DNA of 64,000 nt from Symbiodinium natans (taxonomy: Eukaryota > Sar > Dinophyceae > Suessiales > Symbiodiniaceae): NCBI GenBank assembly GCA_905221605.1, contig CAJNDS010002813.1:43501-107500 (forward strand), in the 5' to 3' direction. Each line of letters begins with the position of its first letter. The first letter of the stretch is position 1. The translations under genes were made by a program, and so were the position numbers. This document shows positions 11,599 to 21,532 of this stretch, one piece after another. The notes beneath the pieces are model-generated. The model saw only the letters and a program-made list of their open reading frames with translations. It was not told the DNA's origin and ran no database searches.

Positions 11599-14500
11599 GC
11601 TCCTACTGGCTCCTCTGTCCGCATTTGCCCGGTTGTCTCATTGAGTGTCAGGAGCTGCGTGAGGACTTGAAGAAATCCTTGGACCCCTATGATTTGGACC
11701 TGGAGGCTGCAGAGGAAGTGCGCCTGGTTCCGCTGGAGGCAAGGTGTTGGGACAGTCGGTTGTGTTGTATGGCTTTGCTTGCCACTGGACAGATCTGGAT
11801 GATCTGGCCAGGTTGCACACGAGACGATGAAGGCGGAGAAAAAGGACATTCCTCGCATACCCCCATGGTTTCCCGCTGCTCGCCAGAAAGAAGCGACTTG
11901 CAGCACAGATTCTGTGTCATTGTGGTTGTGCAGCTCAGGAATCGGATTCTGAAGAGGTGATGCTGGTGCTGGCTGGCCGGGGTCAGGCAAAGTGTGCCCA
12001 AGGAGCTCCAGGCCAAATGTGCCTGCTCTTCCAGGCGCATGCTGCAGCATTTTTGACCCTTGATGGTTGCGAGACTGTTGCGAGCCAGAAGGCTCAGCGT
12101 ACATGCAAATTCTGAAGGATGGTGCCATCACGAAGCCAGCCGCCTTGCCTGGCCCGCTGGTTGCAGAAGAGATGCCCCGCGAGGCCCTTCCATTGCAAGT
12201 ACATCCTGGAGGCGCACAATGTCTTGCAAGCTTTTCCTTCCACAGCATCTGGCACAAACAGTCTTTCCTGCTACCACTAGTACCCTCTCGTGCAGCAGGT
12301 TGTTACCGGCTGGGCCTTCTTCACACCACGCCGAAGAGCAAGCATGCAGTGGTCCTCATCTCGCAAGACAAGCGCTTGCCGCCGTGTGATGCCACCGACA
12401 TGTTTGAGGTCCTGTACGCTGGAGGCTGCGAAGAAGCAAGCGCAGACATACAGCTGATCAAGAGTCCGAGCTTGGAGGGCGTTTGGCGAATTGGCCATGT
12501 CAGGAGAGACGGGCGAGCCTGGAAGTTGGGCATTCGATCGGGGAACTTAGTCAGAGCTGTAGAGGGCTGGGATGGCGAGCCTGTGATGCAGGATGCCTCA
12601 GCAACGGGGGTGAGGTTGCTCGTTGAAGGCAAGCCAAAAAAGTGGAGGCTTGCCATGTTAAGTTGTCATGCTCTGACATCCATCCGCATCGGAGCCGCCC
12701 TGGCCAACCCTGGCGGCCACCATCCAATTTTCTGGCAGCGTGAGATCTCTGGTCGCCGCGACTGTGATGCCAGCACCTTCACTGGGACCTCCGAGGCGCA
12801 GTGTGCTGCCATGCGTTCCGGCCTGACCGAGGCGGACCTGCAAGACATGGGCTTGAACCTTTCGCAAGCACGCGCGGTCCAGAAGCTGGTTGACTGTCCG
12901 CATGGCGTTCGCCTGGTGCAGGGCCCTCCAGGCCAAACGGCTAAACTGCCACACTGCCACACTGCCACACTGCCATCATGTTTTGTTTTGAAAGTCTCGA
13001 CATCTCATGGTATCTCTATGTCTGCTAGGAACTGGCAAGACCCATACGCTGGCGGTGCTTCTGGAGCAGTGCGCGAAACTGGCGCTGTGCGTCAAGGCCA
13101 AGGAGGATGCCGACGATTCTGCGCAGCTTGCCGTGATGTTGATGCGCCTCTTTGTGTCTGAGTGATCCCGCCGGTTGTGTTAGCCAGGGTATTTTTAACG
13201 CGTACGTTGTTTACCCCCGCTGCAGGCAGGCACCAAAAAGCAAAGGGAGGAACCGTTTCCAAAAGCGCGCCCGCGGCAGCAAATGCGAAAACCTGCCGGA
13301 GCCACCGGACGTCGACACGAGGAAGCGCCATGCGAACCGATGCCTTGTGTGTGCTCCGACCAACATCGCCGTGCAGGAGGTGCTGCGACGCCTGCTGGAT
13401 CGCCTTGGTGCTGAGCACCGGTGTCAGGTGGTCCTGGTGGCAACACAAGACCGTGCGGGAATCCCGTGGTCAGATCTGCGTGGTGATGATGCCCGGCTTT
13501 CAGGTGTTCTTCTTGACCACAGGAAGAAGCGCGTCAAACGCATCGCTCGCTTCTGGCTTGGGGAGGGCTTTGGGAAGGCGAAGCCGTATCTCCAGCAACC
13601 TCCATGGGCGTATGAAGCAGGAAACTCTTGCTTTGCCCTCTTGGTGAGCGATCCTGTGCAGGCCTTCGCTTGCTGGCACTCGTCCAAGGGTGGCAAGGGT
13701 GGCAAGGGCAAGGAGAAGCCAGGCCAGGACGCCGTTCAGGTCGTGCGCCTCCTGGACTTCGTGCATCGGAAGCTTAAGGACATTCTGAACACTGTCCAGG
13801 ACCAAGAGGTCGAGCTCTGCAGTGAGGTTGCCTTTGCAACGCAAGAGTTCTCCCCTTTCATGTGCTCCAGGCAGGAGAGGCGGAGGTTGTCAGCTGAAGC
13901 AGAAGTCTTCCGCACCCTCCAAGCCTTGCGCGACCAGCTCGAGCTCTTCAAGCAAAAGCTTGCGGAGCTCCTGGAGCTCTGGGAGCCGGAGGCTTCTGCC
14001 TCGTCCGAGTGGGTGGAAGTCCCTCCTCGAAGTCCTCGAAAGGGAGTAGCGGCGGCTGCGGCAGGTTCCGAAGAGGGCGGGGCGGTCGGGGAGTCCGTTG
14101 GCAGTGCCGGCATCGCTAGGGACATGGCGCAGATGGCGCAGGACCGGAAGCGTGCCTACGCGCTGGTGGACTGGGTGGTTAATCATGAGGCGGATGCGAA
14201 GGCCAAGGCCTTGGAAGCATTGATCGAACTCCTCGGATTGGATGCATCTCCAATTGCCCCGACACCCGCGACATCGGAGGAGGCCCTGGCTGCTGCCGAG
14301 AAGCGTCTCAAGGTCCTCTTACATCCGGACAAGGCATCCCCAGACATGAGGCTTTGCGCCACGGCTGCTTTCCAGAATCAGGAGCTGGCCATGGAGGCAG
14401 TGCGCAAGTCCTTGAAATGTCCAGTCCCTGGCACCGCACAGAATGAACGGACCCAGGACGCCCAGGATGTGGAGCCCTCCAGGAGCTTCGAGATCAACGT

Positions 14501-16600
14501 GGATGCACGCCTGCGGACCATGCTTTCCCAACAGACTTTGGATGCTCTGGATGCAGCCTCGGCCGTTCACGTCGAGCTGTTGCATGCCTGCATGGCCGTG
14601 CGGACGGCGCAGTCGTCCTTCCTGAAAGGAGCGCTCCTGAGGAGGGCGGCCTTGGTGTTCTGCACCCTCACGGTGGCAGGGCGGAGCAGCATCTGTGGCC
14701 AGCAGATCCCGACAGTCCTCATCGATGAGGCCTGCCAAGCATGCGAAGCCGAGACCCTCGTGGCACTGCGCAGCTGGGTGCAGCGCCTCTTCCTGGTGGG
14801 CGACCCGCGACAGCTCCCGGCCACCGTGTCGTCGACGCTGGCCAAGCGTGCGGGTTATGCACGTTCCATGTGGCCTGGATGAAGTCTTCTCAATATTCTC
14901 CGCATACTTGGTATGTAATTGTAGAGTGGCGTGGCACATAAGTCGGCGACACTTTGAGACTACTGAACATCTTCCTGACACCTTCAGCATCAGCATCAAC
15001 ATGTCCAAACGTGCTCAGGTTCGAGCGCCTAGAGCAATTCGGAACTGAACCAGATCTCTTGGAGGAGCAATACCGCATGGATCCACCGATCCTGTGCTGG
15101 TCCAATGACTGCTTTTACGCTTCTTGGCCGCAATCCCCCAAGACCATCTATTCCACGTGCTGATCATCGCTGAGCCTTTGGAAGCTCTTGCGGCCATGAA
15201 CCCAATCGCGAAACCCTCCCGCCCACACCCGTGAATCTCGGGGATTGTATTTTGGCTCGGACGAGGCTGGACGTATCCGGACGGCCGACAACGTCTTGCA
15301 AAGAGAGACCTTCCTGGATCCAGATGCGGATGCCTTGAATCCTCTTGAGCAGCATCGGATTGGTCCTTTTCGGCTGCCGCTTAGATGGCAACGGCAGGGT
15401 TCTCTCACGTTCTCCGACGTTCTATCCGCGCTTTGAGGCCACGAGCGTGTCAATGAGCTACCGTTAATGTGCCGAGGATGGACACTTCTCAGGAACGTTG
15501 GATGGAGGAACAGGCGCGCAGCCTTCTCAAAGGGTACGGTAGCGGGGATGCACAGCTTAGTCGCAGGCTTGTGCGGTACTTGCACTCATGTCCTGCCTTC
15601 TTAGATGCAGAGGTACGCTTTTCATATCGCAATCCTCGCGAAGCTGATTTCCTCATGCAAATTCTGCACCAGTTCTTCCGCAAGTGCCGGCCACAAATGG
15701 GAACTACCGTCGGTATCATCACACCGTACCGTGCCCAGGTAGAACTTTTCGAAGATCTCTTGAAAAAGGCCCACGATCGCGTCCGTAGTTGCACATCCGT
15801 GGCAACTGTGGATGGATTTCAAGGGAACGAGCGCCTTGGATGCGTGCAGCTCTCCCTTTACTTTTTTTGGTCAGGGTTAAAGTTAAAGCTTAAATGCGCA
15901 GCTGCCGAGCAAACAAGGCGGGACATCATCGTCATTTCCACTGTCAGGCTTGAGTTGTTGCACGAATTACCGGTGCTTGTTCAGATGCTGGAGTCGTACT
16001 TGTCCCTGCGCAGGTCTGGCAAGAGCATCGGCTTCAATGCAGATGAGCGGCGGCTGCACCTCAGCTGCGCATGCCTTCTCATGAGCCTACCACATGGTGT
16101 GCTGCCTTTCGGTTCGGTTGCTTTCTGTTGATGTGAAAAAAGCGAAATCTGGTTCTTGGGTTGAGCTTGGAAGCATCGATGTGAGGAATGTGGCGGTCAC
16201 CAGAGCCAAGCGCAATGTCTGGATTATCGGAGACATGGAAACTCTCTACCATGGACAGTCTAAAGGCTCTGGAGCTGCTTGGGGGGGGGGGGGGGGTTGT
16301 GCTCCGGATGCTGTGCAACCATCTAGATACAACGTCTTCCAGGCAATGCTTGGCGAGACCTGCTGGAATTTGCTCGGCTGCGTGCATGGGTCCTCCCTGC
16401 CGGCACCCGAGCTGAGTCACCACAGCCGCCAAAGCCAGCAAAGTCACCAGATCCGCCAGCCACGCCTGACATTTTGTGGACGGAGCTGCAGAGAGCTGAG
16501 TGGGAGGACTCTTGTCCACAAGTGTGGCAAACGGCTTTCTCTTTTTCGTCTGGTGCGCAGACACAGACACACAATAAGCGAAATATAGAGCACGAGGGAA
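11599..16600 (+). CDS. SF1 (UPF1/senataxin-type) helicase with a J-like insertion (middle section of the double-helicase gene)
   Basis: Exon 11599 (GC after the G at 11381) joins CNQYEYLSLG to SYWLLCPHLPGCLIECQEL, tying this part to the Ski2 exon. A PDZ-like stretch lies at about 12460-12655. Walker A is split by a GC-AG intron (12932-13028): GPPG|TGKTHT. Next come CLVCAPTNIAVQEVL (motif Ia), a long insert, IDEACQACEAET (motif II), VGDPRQLPAT (III), LLEEQYRMDPPI (IV), VGIITPYRAQ, VATVDGFQGNER|DIIVISTVR (V) and VAVTRAKRNVWIIGD (VI). The insert between Ia and II, about 400 residues, includes a J-domain-like helix with HPDK at 14322. A tail exon from 16343 reads NAWRDLLEFARLRAW. Several small splice joins (11.7-12.1, 13.1-13.3, 14.9-15.5, 15.8-16.2 kb) are only approximate. 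RNA/DNA unwinding is inferred from the family. Confidence 0.75.
12945..12979 (+). repeat. 9-bp tandem repeat (ACTGCCAC-type) inside the Walker A intron
   Basis: Four imperfect CTGCCACA-like units occupy much of the 97-base intron 12932-13028, which splits the SF1 P-loop codons. Confidence 0.8.
16281..16296 (+). repeat. G16 homopolymer
   Basis: Sixteen consecutive G lie between the SF1 motif VI exon and the exon starting at 16343, inside the inferred intron. Run length is prone to sequencing error. Confidence 0.9.
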
Positions 16601-16791
16601 TAAGAAAGAGAGAAAGAGCCTCGGCCCTTCATTCATACTTCTGCCAAGCTTCCACCACTCTCCTGCTAGAGGCACACGCAGAGAGACGGGAGAGGTAAAG
16701 GGTGGTAAAGGGAAGCTCCTCCTGTGCCATCTCCTAGGAGCAGAAGGCGTTTGGCTGGATGAGGATGCGGCTTGTGGCCGGATACCTGCAG

Positions 16792-18195
16792 GCGTACTGC
16801 AGCCTCTGTGATCGCGTGGCTGAAGACGGTCACTTGGAAAGCCCAGCGCACCAGGAGGCGAAGCGGGACCCATGCAAGAGAATGGCATCCCAGAGCCGGC
16901 TGGAGGGCTTCTTCGTGCGATTGCAGCTTGACCCGGAAGAGGAGCCCGGCCTCTCCCTCGCGGTGTGCGACCGCGGGGACCGCGCCTTCGCCGTGTCGGT
17001 GGCGCCGGGCTCAGCCATGGAGCGGTGGAACGAGTGGGCAGGACAATTCGACCTTCAGGTCGCCGAGGGCTGCCAAGTCCTGGAAGTGGATGGCTTGAGA
17101 GGGCCAGCGGCTGTCGCAGCATTAGAGGCGCTGTCTGGTGATGGCCCCCACAAGCGCCGCCTGGGCTTCACTGTTGCCATGGGTTCCCAGAGCGAGGGTA
17201 CAGAGGAGGCTTCGCCGACAAGCGGTGCCCAACAGTCTCAAGAATCGGAAGGGTGGGAAGCTCGGCAAGCTCGGCAGGCTCGGGAAGCTCGGGAAGCCCA
17301 ACATGCCCAGCATGCTCAAGCTGCTTGGGGGACTTGGGGAACTCCTTTCGAGCCGCGGCCCACCAGCCCAGAGGTGCGCCGTGGTGGTGCCGTGACAAGC
17401 TCAGATAAGTGGCCATCTGTTAGCGACATCGCTGGCCCAGGAGTCATGTGGCAGGCCCTCTACAGCGGCCTTTGTGCCAAGAAAGCTCCTGACCTGGCTT
17501 CGGACCAGATTGGCAGGAACCTTGACTCTGGTGATGTCGTGATCCAGCCTGCGAGATGTGTTCAGTTGACTTCTGGTCCAGCAGCCGGGTTGCTTCGAAT
17601 GCCCATCTCGATGGATTCAATGGAGGATCACTTGGCTTGGGTCACTCTCGATGCACGGCCTTGCTCGGACGGCAGGCTTCATTTTAGTCCCGGGTGCTCT
17701 GGTTGCCTGTGGATGGCTCAGCGAAAGGTTGTCGTGAGGAGCGAGTGCAGCCTCGAATCGGCTGTCGTTGCCGAGCTCCCTGCAGGGACGCTTGTCCGGC
17801 AAGACGGTATCTGCAAGCTGACGGGAAAGACTTTGCGAATGCCAGTCTGGACGTCTGACTCGGCTGACTCGTTTGGCTGGGTGACACTGTCTGCACCAGA
17901 TGCTGGGGCTCCGCTGTTGACATTCCACCTGCCCGGCGGCCCAGGCCGGTGCTGGCGTGCGTTGGAGCCGCTCAAACGTCGACAGGGCCAAGCTTTGGAC
18001 TCTGCACTTGTCGAGCCCCCAGTCGAAGCCGGAGAACTGGTTCTCCAAGAAGGTGACGCCGTCAAGCTTTCGAATGGCGTCGTTCGCCTCCCAATCAGGC
18101 GCAATCACGAGACGCAGGTGGCCTGGGTGACTTTGCACTCGCTTTTTGTGAGCGATGCCTCAGGATATGTGTACCTTTGCAGCCGCAGCACCTAG
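16792..18195 (+). CDS. C-terminal section of the double-helicase gene: U1-like zinc finger, PDZ-like domain, three SH3b-like repeats
   Basis: The exon start at 16792 follows ctgcag and opens with YCSLCDRVAEDGHLESPAH, a C-x2-C...H-x5-H finger of U1/matrin type. A PDZ-like domain follows (RLQLDPEEEPGLSLAV to LEVDGLRGPAAVAAL). A low-complexity ARQAREAREAQHAQ stretch comes next, and then three tandem repeats of about 55 residues each ending in [AG]WVTL (at about 17635, 17876 and 18123), which look like SH3b/SH3-like folds. It ends at TAG 18193-18195. I place it in the preceding helicase gene because frames and spacing allow it and no start context separates them; a separate small gene starting at ATG 16759 is the alternative. 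The repeats may bind partners; function is not known. Confidence 0.6.
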   Translation, partial: AYCSLCDRVAEDGHLESPAHQEAKRDPCKRMASQSRLEGFFVRLQLDPEEEPGLSLAVCDRGDRAFAVSVAPGSAMERWNEWAGQFDLQVAEGCQVLEVDGLRGPAAVAALEALSGDGPHKRRLGFTVAMGSQSEGTEEASPTSGAQQSQESEGWEARQARQAREAREAQHAQHAQAAWGTWGTPFEPRPTSPEVRRGGAVTSSDKWPSVSDIAGPGVMWQALYSGLCAKKAPDLASDQIGRNLDSGDVVIQPARCVQLTSGPAAGLLRMPISMDSMEDHLAWVTLDARPCSDGRLHFSPGCSGCLWMAQRKVVVRSECSLESAVVAELPAGTLVRQDGICKLTGKTLRMPVWTSDSADSFGWVTLSAPDAGAPLLTFHLPGGPGRCWRALEPLKRRQGQALDSALVEPPVEAGELVLQEGDAVKLSNGVVRLPIRRNHETQVAWVTLHSLFVSDASGYVYLCSRST

Positions 18196-18368
18196 ACTTG
18201 CGCAACATCCGCGCACAGCTTGCCCCAGCAGCAGCTGTTCGTGTATGATGGGAGGTGTTCTGTCTGTTGTGTGATGTCTTATGCAAAGCTCAAGACTTCA
18301 ATCGCCATGCCATTGATGACTTTGAGCAGGCTCGGAGGGGGAACTCGGCGGGGGCTGTTTGCCTCCGA

Positions 18369-18496
18369 GTCTCCCTCTCTCTCTCTCTTTCTCTCTCTTT
18401 CTCTCCCTCTCTCTTTCACTCTCTTTCTCTCTCTCTCTCTCTTTCTTCTATCTCTCTCTCTTTCTCTCTCTCTCTCTCTTTTTCTCTCTATTTCTC

Positions 18497-18527
<31 letters not shown>

Positions 18528-18552
18528 CTTTCTCTCTCTCTTTCTCTCTCTT

Positions 18553-18593
<41 letters not shown>

Positions 18594-18663
18594 TTCTCTC
18601 GCTCTGTCGCTCTGTCGCTCTCTGCCGCTCTCTCTCTCCTTCCTCCCTGCCCCCCCCCCCCCC
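18369..18663 (+). repeat. Long polypyrimidine (CT)n tract ending in C14
   Basis: About 270 bases are almost purely C and T in CTCTTT/CTCTCT units, ending in a run of 14 C at 18650-18663. Open frames across it (SLSLSL, FSLFLS) are artefacts of the repeat. Confidence 0.95.
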
Positions 18664-20363
18664 TCCACTCCCTCACTCTCTTGTGGTTCTCCCTGTCTCT
18701 GTCAACTGTCTGGCCCCACAGGCATTTCAAAGCTGCAGCTTCGCCGAGTTGCAGGATTCGCTGTGGAGATGCACCCGCTCGACAGTGAACCGTGCAACAT
18801 CTCGGAGCAAAGACACTGCCATGAAAGTTTGCCCCTGCCTTTTTTGCGCCTTCTTCTTGCTGGACATGACGTCCCTAAAGCCGACCGAGCTCACCGCATT
18901 CCCATATACCAGCCATTTGATTGTCGGAATAGTTGAAGGCCAGTCAGGTTTCTTGCAGACCTGAAGCTGCAATCCATACTACGCCGGCCCAAAAGCACCA
19001 GAGCACCACATCTCCAGCAACAAAAAGGAGCTCTACACAAGCTCTACATACAGCTGGACAGCAGATGCGATCCTTTCGGCTTCATGGAGCCAGCGGCGTG
19101 GCAGCTTTCCTGTTCCTGAACGTGCCTCAGAATGGGACGTTTCAATGCTCTCAGTGCTTTCAGTGCTTTCAGTGCTTTCAGTGCTTTCAGTGCTATTTGT
19201 GCTCCAAGTGAGGTCCTAGTGATTGTGAGTGCACCGAAAACTGCGGCTCCACCGAACGATGCAACACACTGAACATGGATTGAAGGGGCTGAGCGCTTTA
19301 GGGCTCCACAAAAGTAAAGGGCCGACGAACGCTCCTCTGCACCCCAAACGAGCGACACATTTTTCGTGAACTTTCTCGTAGTTGTTCCTTTGAACATGCG
19401 GGAGCAGGGCAGGGTCGCGGGCAAGATCTGATAAGTGTCCGATGTCCCCGAGATGTCCCGAGGTTGCAGGCGAGATGGGCAGAAGGCTGGTCCTGAGCAC
19501 CGCGCGGAGCAAAGCTCCGTGCGCATGTCGGATGTGCACGTCTGTCTCTCGCAGGCTATGATGGCTTGGATGCCTGTTCGGAGAAGATCGGTAGCAGCAT
19601 TGGGCCCGCGTGTCAGCATCTGAGTCTGCTTCGGGTTGCGCGGGTTCGTCTGACCGGGGCAGGTGCGGTGGTACTGCCGGTGCAGCAGTGGCCTGCTGGT
19701 ATCTGGGCTTATGTGCAGAATGCTGCTGTGTTCAACAGGTCGTAAAGATTCAGTCGGACGGGGTTGCTGCAGGTCTAGCGATGCGAACGTCCGTTCGACA
19801 CCCAGACCTATTGTTGCACGGGCGGGCAATTAGATCGAGCAAGCTGACAGGATGGACCTGCTGGCCCCGGACAACAGCACCCTTGGCCGCACATGAACTG
19901 CTTCGGTTCAGTAGGCTTTAGTAGCTACAGTAGGTCAAAGTGATTCGGGGGCTGCAGGTTGGGTGTTTTTTGTTTGGCAGGTGCCGGCCTGGGCCTCGCA
20001 CGCTTTGACAGCCAACGCCGCCTGTCAGACGCTGGAGGCTCCGGCTGTGTTTTGTTGGCTTCGCATCTAAGCCTTTTTGTCGGTTTTCCTTTCTGTTTTT
20101 TCCCAGCCTGCAGTAGAGAATCTACTAGGATGCTCTGGGGCGACGCTATAGTGGCGCCTGCAGCTTCAAGATTCCAGGCGCAAGCCCGCGTGCATGTGGA
20201 GTGTCGACAGCTTCATCTGTAGCATGCATCGGCGGGTGTCGGTGGCAGGTCTCCACTTCCCTATGGCGAGAGTGCTGCCTCCTCAGTGTGTGCAACAGTG
20301 TTCAGCGTAACAGGTGACGAAGCGAGGTCCAAAACGAAGGAGTAGGAGGTGTATGCTCTGCAG
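18664..20363. other. Mostly non-coding stretch
   Basis: No recognisable domain. A short protein-like frame at about 19620-19740 (LPVQQWPAGIWAYVQNAAVF) may be an exon but has no assignable family. It may hold the 5' exons of the GH3 gene that begins near 20364. Confidence 0.35.
19151..19194 (+). repeat. 10-bp tandem repeat TCAGTGCTTT
   Basis: About four and a half consecutive copies with nearly perfect identity. Confidence 0.9.
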
Positions 20364-20899
20364 GCCATCGCCCAGATCGTGGGACGAAGCCTACGCCCTG
20401 GCAGAGCGGTTGCCAGACACTCTGACTCCGCGTGCAGTCCTGGATCTGCTAAAATGTCTATTCGAAAAGTAACAACACCTGCGTTTCAGACTTTCTCATG
20501 CGTGTCTTCCCAACTGTCGTGGCAACTGCAATCCCTGTACAAGCCCGCAACAGCTCAAAGAGGCTGCCGGTGATGACTTTGGAGGAGAAGCACCGACTGC
20601 TTCAGGGCGTAGGCTCAGCAAGCCTCACTTGATTTTCTTGCTGGCAGCACAGGGGGGTACCACACAGCCTGTGCTGGAGGCATGTGTAACGTGCAAAGAG
20701 GTGCATCCTTGCGTGTGCTGGCAGGGTGGAATGGTGCAAAGTTTGTCCAGGTCTTATTAACTGTTGCCACCGAGTGCAGGTTTTGGCGTCCAAGTGCGTA
20801 CTCTCAGATGGCTCATGCCCGGCACAAGGAGTTGAACCATGGCTACTACGTGGGGAACACGCTACCTGTGGAACGATTGGGCTTGCCGGCATCCGAGAG
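20364..20899 (+). CDS. GH3 beta-glucosidase, N-terminal exons
   Basis: Exon 1 (about 20364-20408) reads SWDEAYALAER; a GT-AG intron (20409-20562) joins it in frame to exon 2, LPVMTLEEKHRLLQGVG. A third exon at about 20830-20890 reads GYYVGNTLPVERLGLPA. Together these match the start of the GH3 (beta/alpha)8 domain, W..AY..A..L...MTLEEK..LL.G...GYVGN...RLGIP, with no damage. No further GH3 exon is seen for the next 23 kb. The GH3 sequence resumes at about 44120, at the GTSTCWPS motif that normally follows about a dozen residues later. It is therefore either the 5' end of the gene at 44.1-53.3 kb across a giant intron, or a separate fragment. Confidence is high for family, moderate for gene structure. 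Confidence 0.75.
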
Positions 20900-20937
20900 T
20901 CCTTGATTCCCTGAGTCGTTGATTCCCACCTCATGAT

Positions 20938-21117
20938 TATTTGAATCTTGTTGTGCTGTTTAACTGTTTAATGTTACATATTATATAAAGTACGATACGC
21001 ATGATATGTGGTATGTTATCGTTTATCTGCAATTCTACGTGTCATGTTCTATATTATGTTCTGTATGATATTCTATATCATGTTCATATACTAGTCTTAT
21101 TTCTTTTACGCTAGTTA
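20938..21117. other. AT-rich segment
   Basis: A markedly AT-rich run with repeated GTTCTATAT/ATGATAT-like words inside an otherwise GC-rich region. No gene is visible. Confidence 0.6.
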
Positions 21118-21240
21118 TGTGTTGCTATACCTGCAGAGTATTACGTTATCCAGAAAAACTCTGAAGTCCACGTGCCCTTGGCCGAGGCCAAGTCTCAACC
21201 TTCAGGAGCCGGGCATCAGAACTCACCTTCGTAGCATTTA

Positions 21241-21352
21241 TGTCGTTTGTGGGGTTTGTGGTGTGTGTGTGTGTGTGTGCGGCGTGCGTGACATTTGTGG
21301 CAATGGCGGCGTTTGCGGCAATTGTGGTGTTTGCGGCGTTTGTTGGGTTTGT
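21241..21352 (+). repeat. GT-rich period-9 minisatellite with embedded (TG)n
   Basis: Degenerate units of the type TTTGTGGTG/TTTGCGGCG. Read in frame it gives CGVCGVC-type peptides, which I take as repeat artefact rather than a cysteine-rich protein. Confidence 0.7.
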
Positions 21353-21532
21353 TCGTGCAGGCGTCCTGCCGCGAATGGCTCAAGCGTCCTGTGAATAGCA
21401 GGTCCTAGTGGCAGCCTGGAAAATAAGGCAGCAATGGCTGCAAAGTCGGAGGAGGTCATTTGCAGCCATTCCCTTGATGACGAAACAGATGTGGTGATGG
21501 CGCCTAGACTGGAAGGGAAGTGCAAAGCACAA

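Noticed and set aside
15248-15262. Resemblance to the dinoflagellate spliced-leader relic (ATTTTGGCTC)
   Set aside because: Only ten bases match, the AAG end is missing, and it lies inside the SF1 helicase region rather than before a start codon.
18220-18964. Overlapping Ser/Leu/Phe-rich open frames
   Set aside because: They are produced by the (CT)n tract in every frame on both strands.
21119-21394. Cysteine-rich frame with CGVCGVC repeats
   Set aside because: It follows directly from the GT-rich period-9 minisatellite; no spacing typical of a metal-binding or secreted protein.
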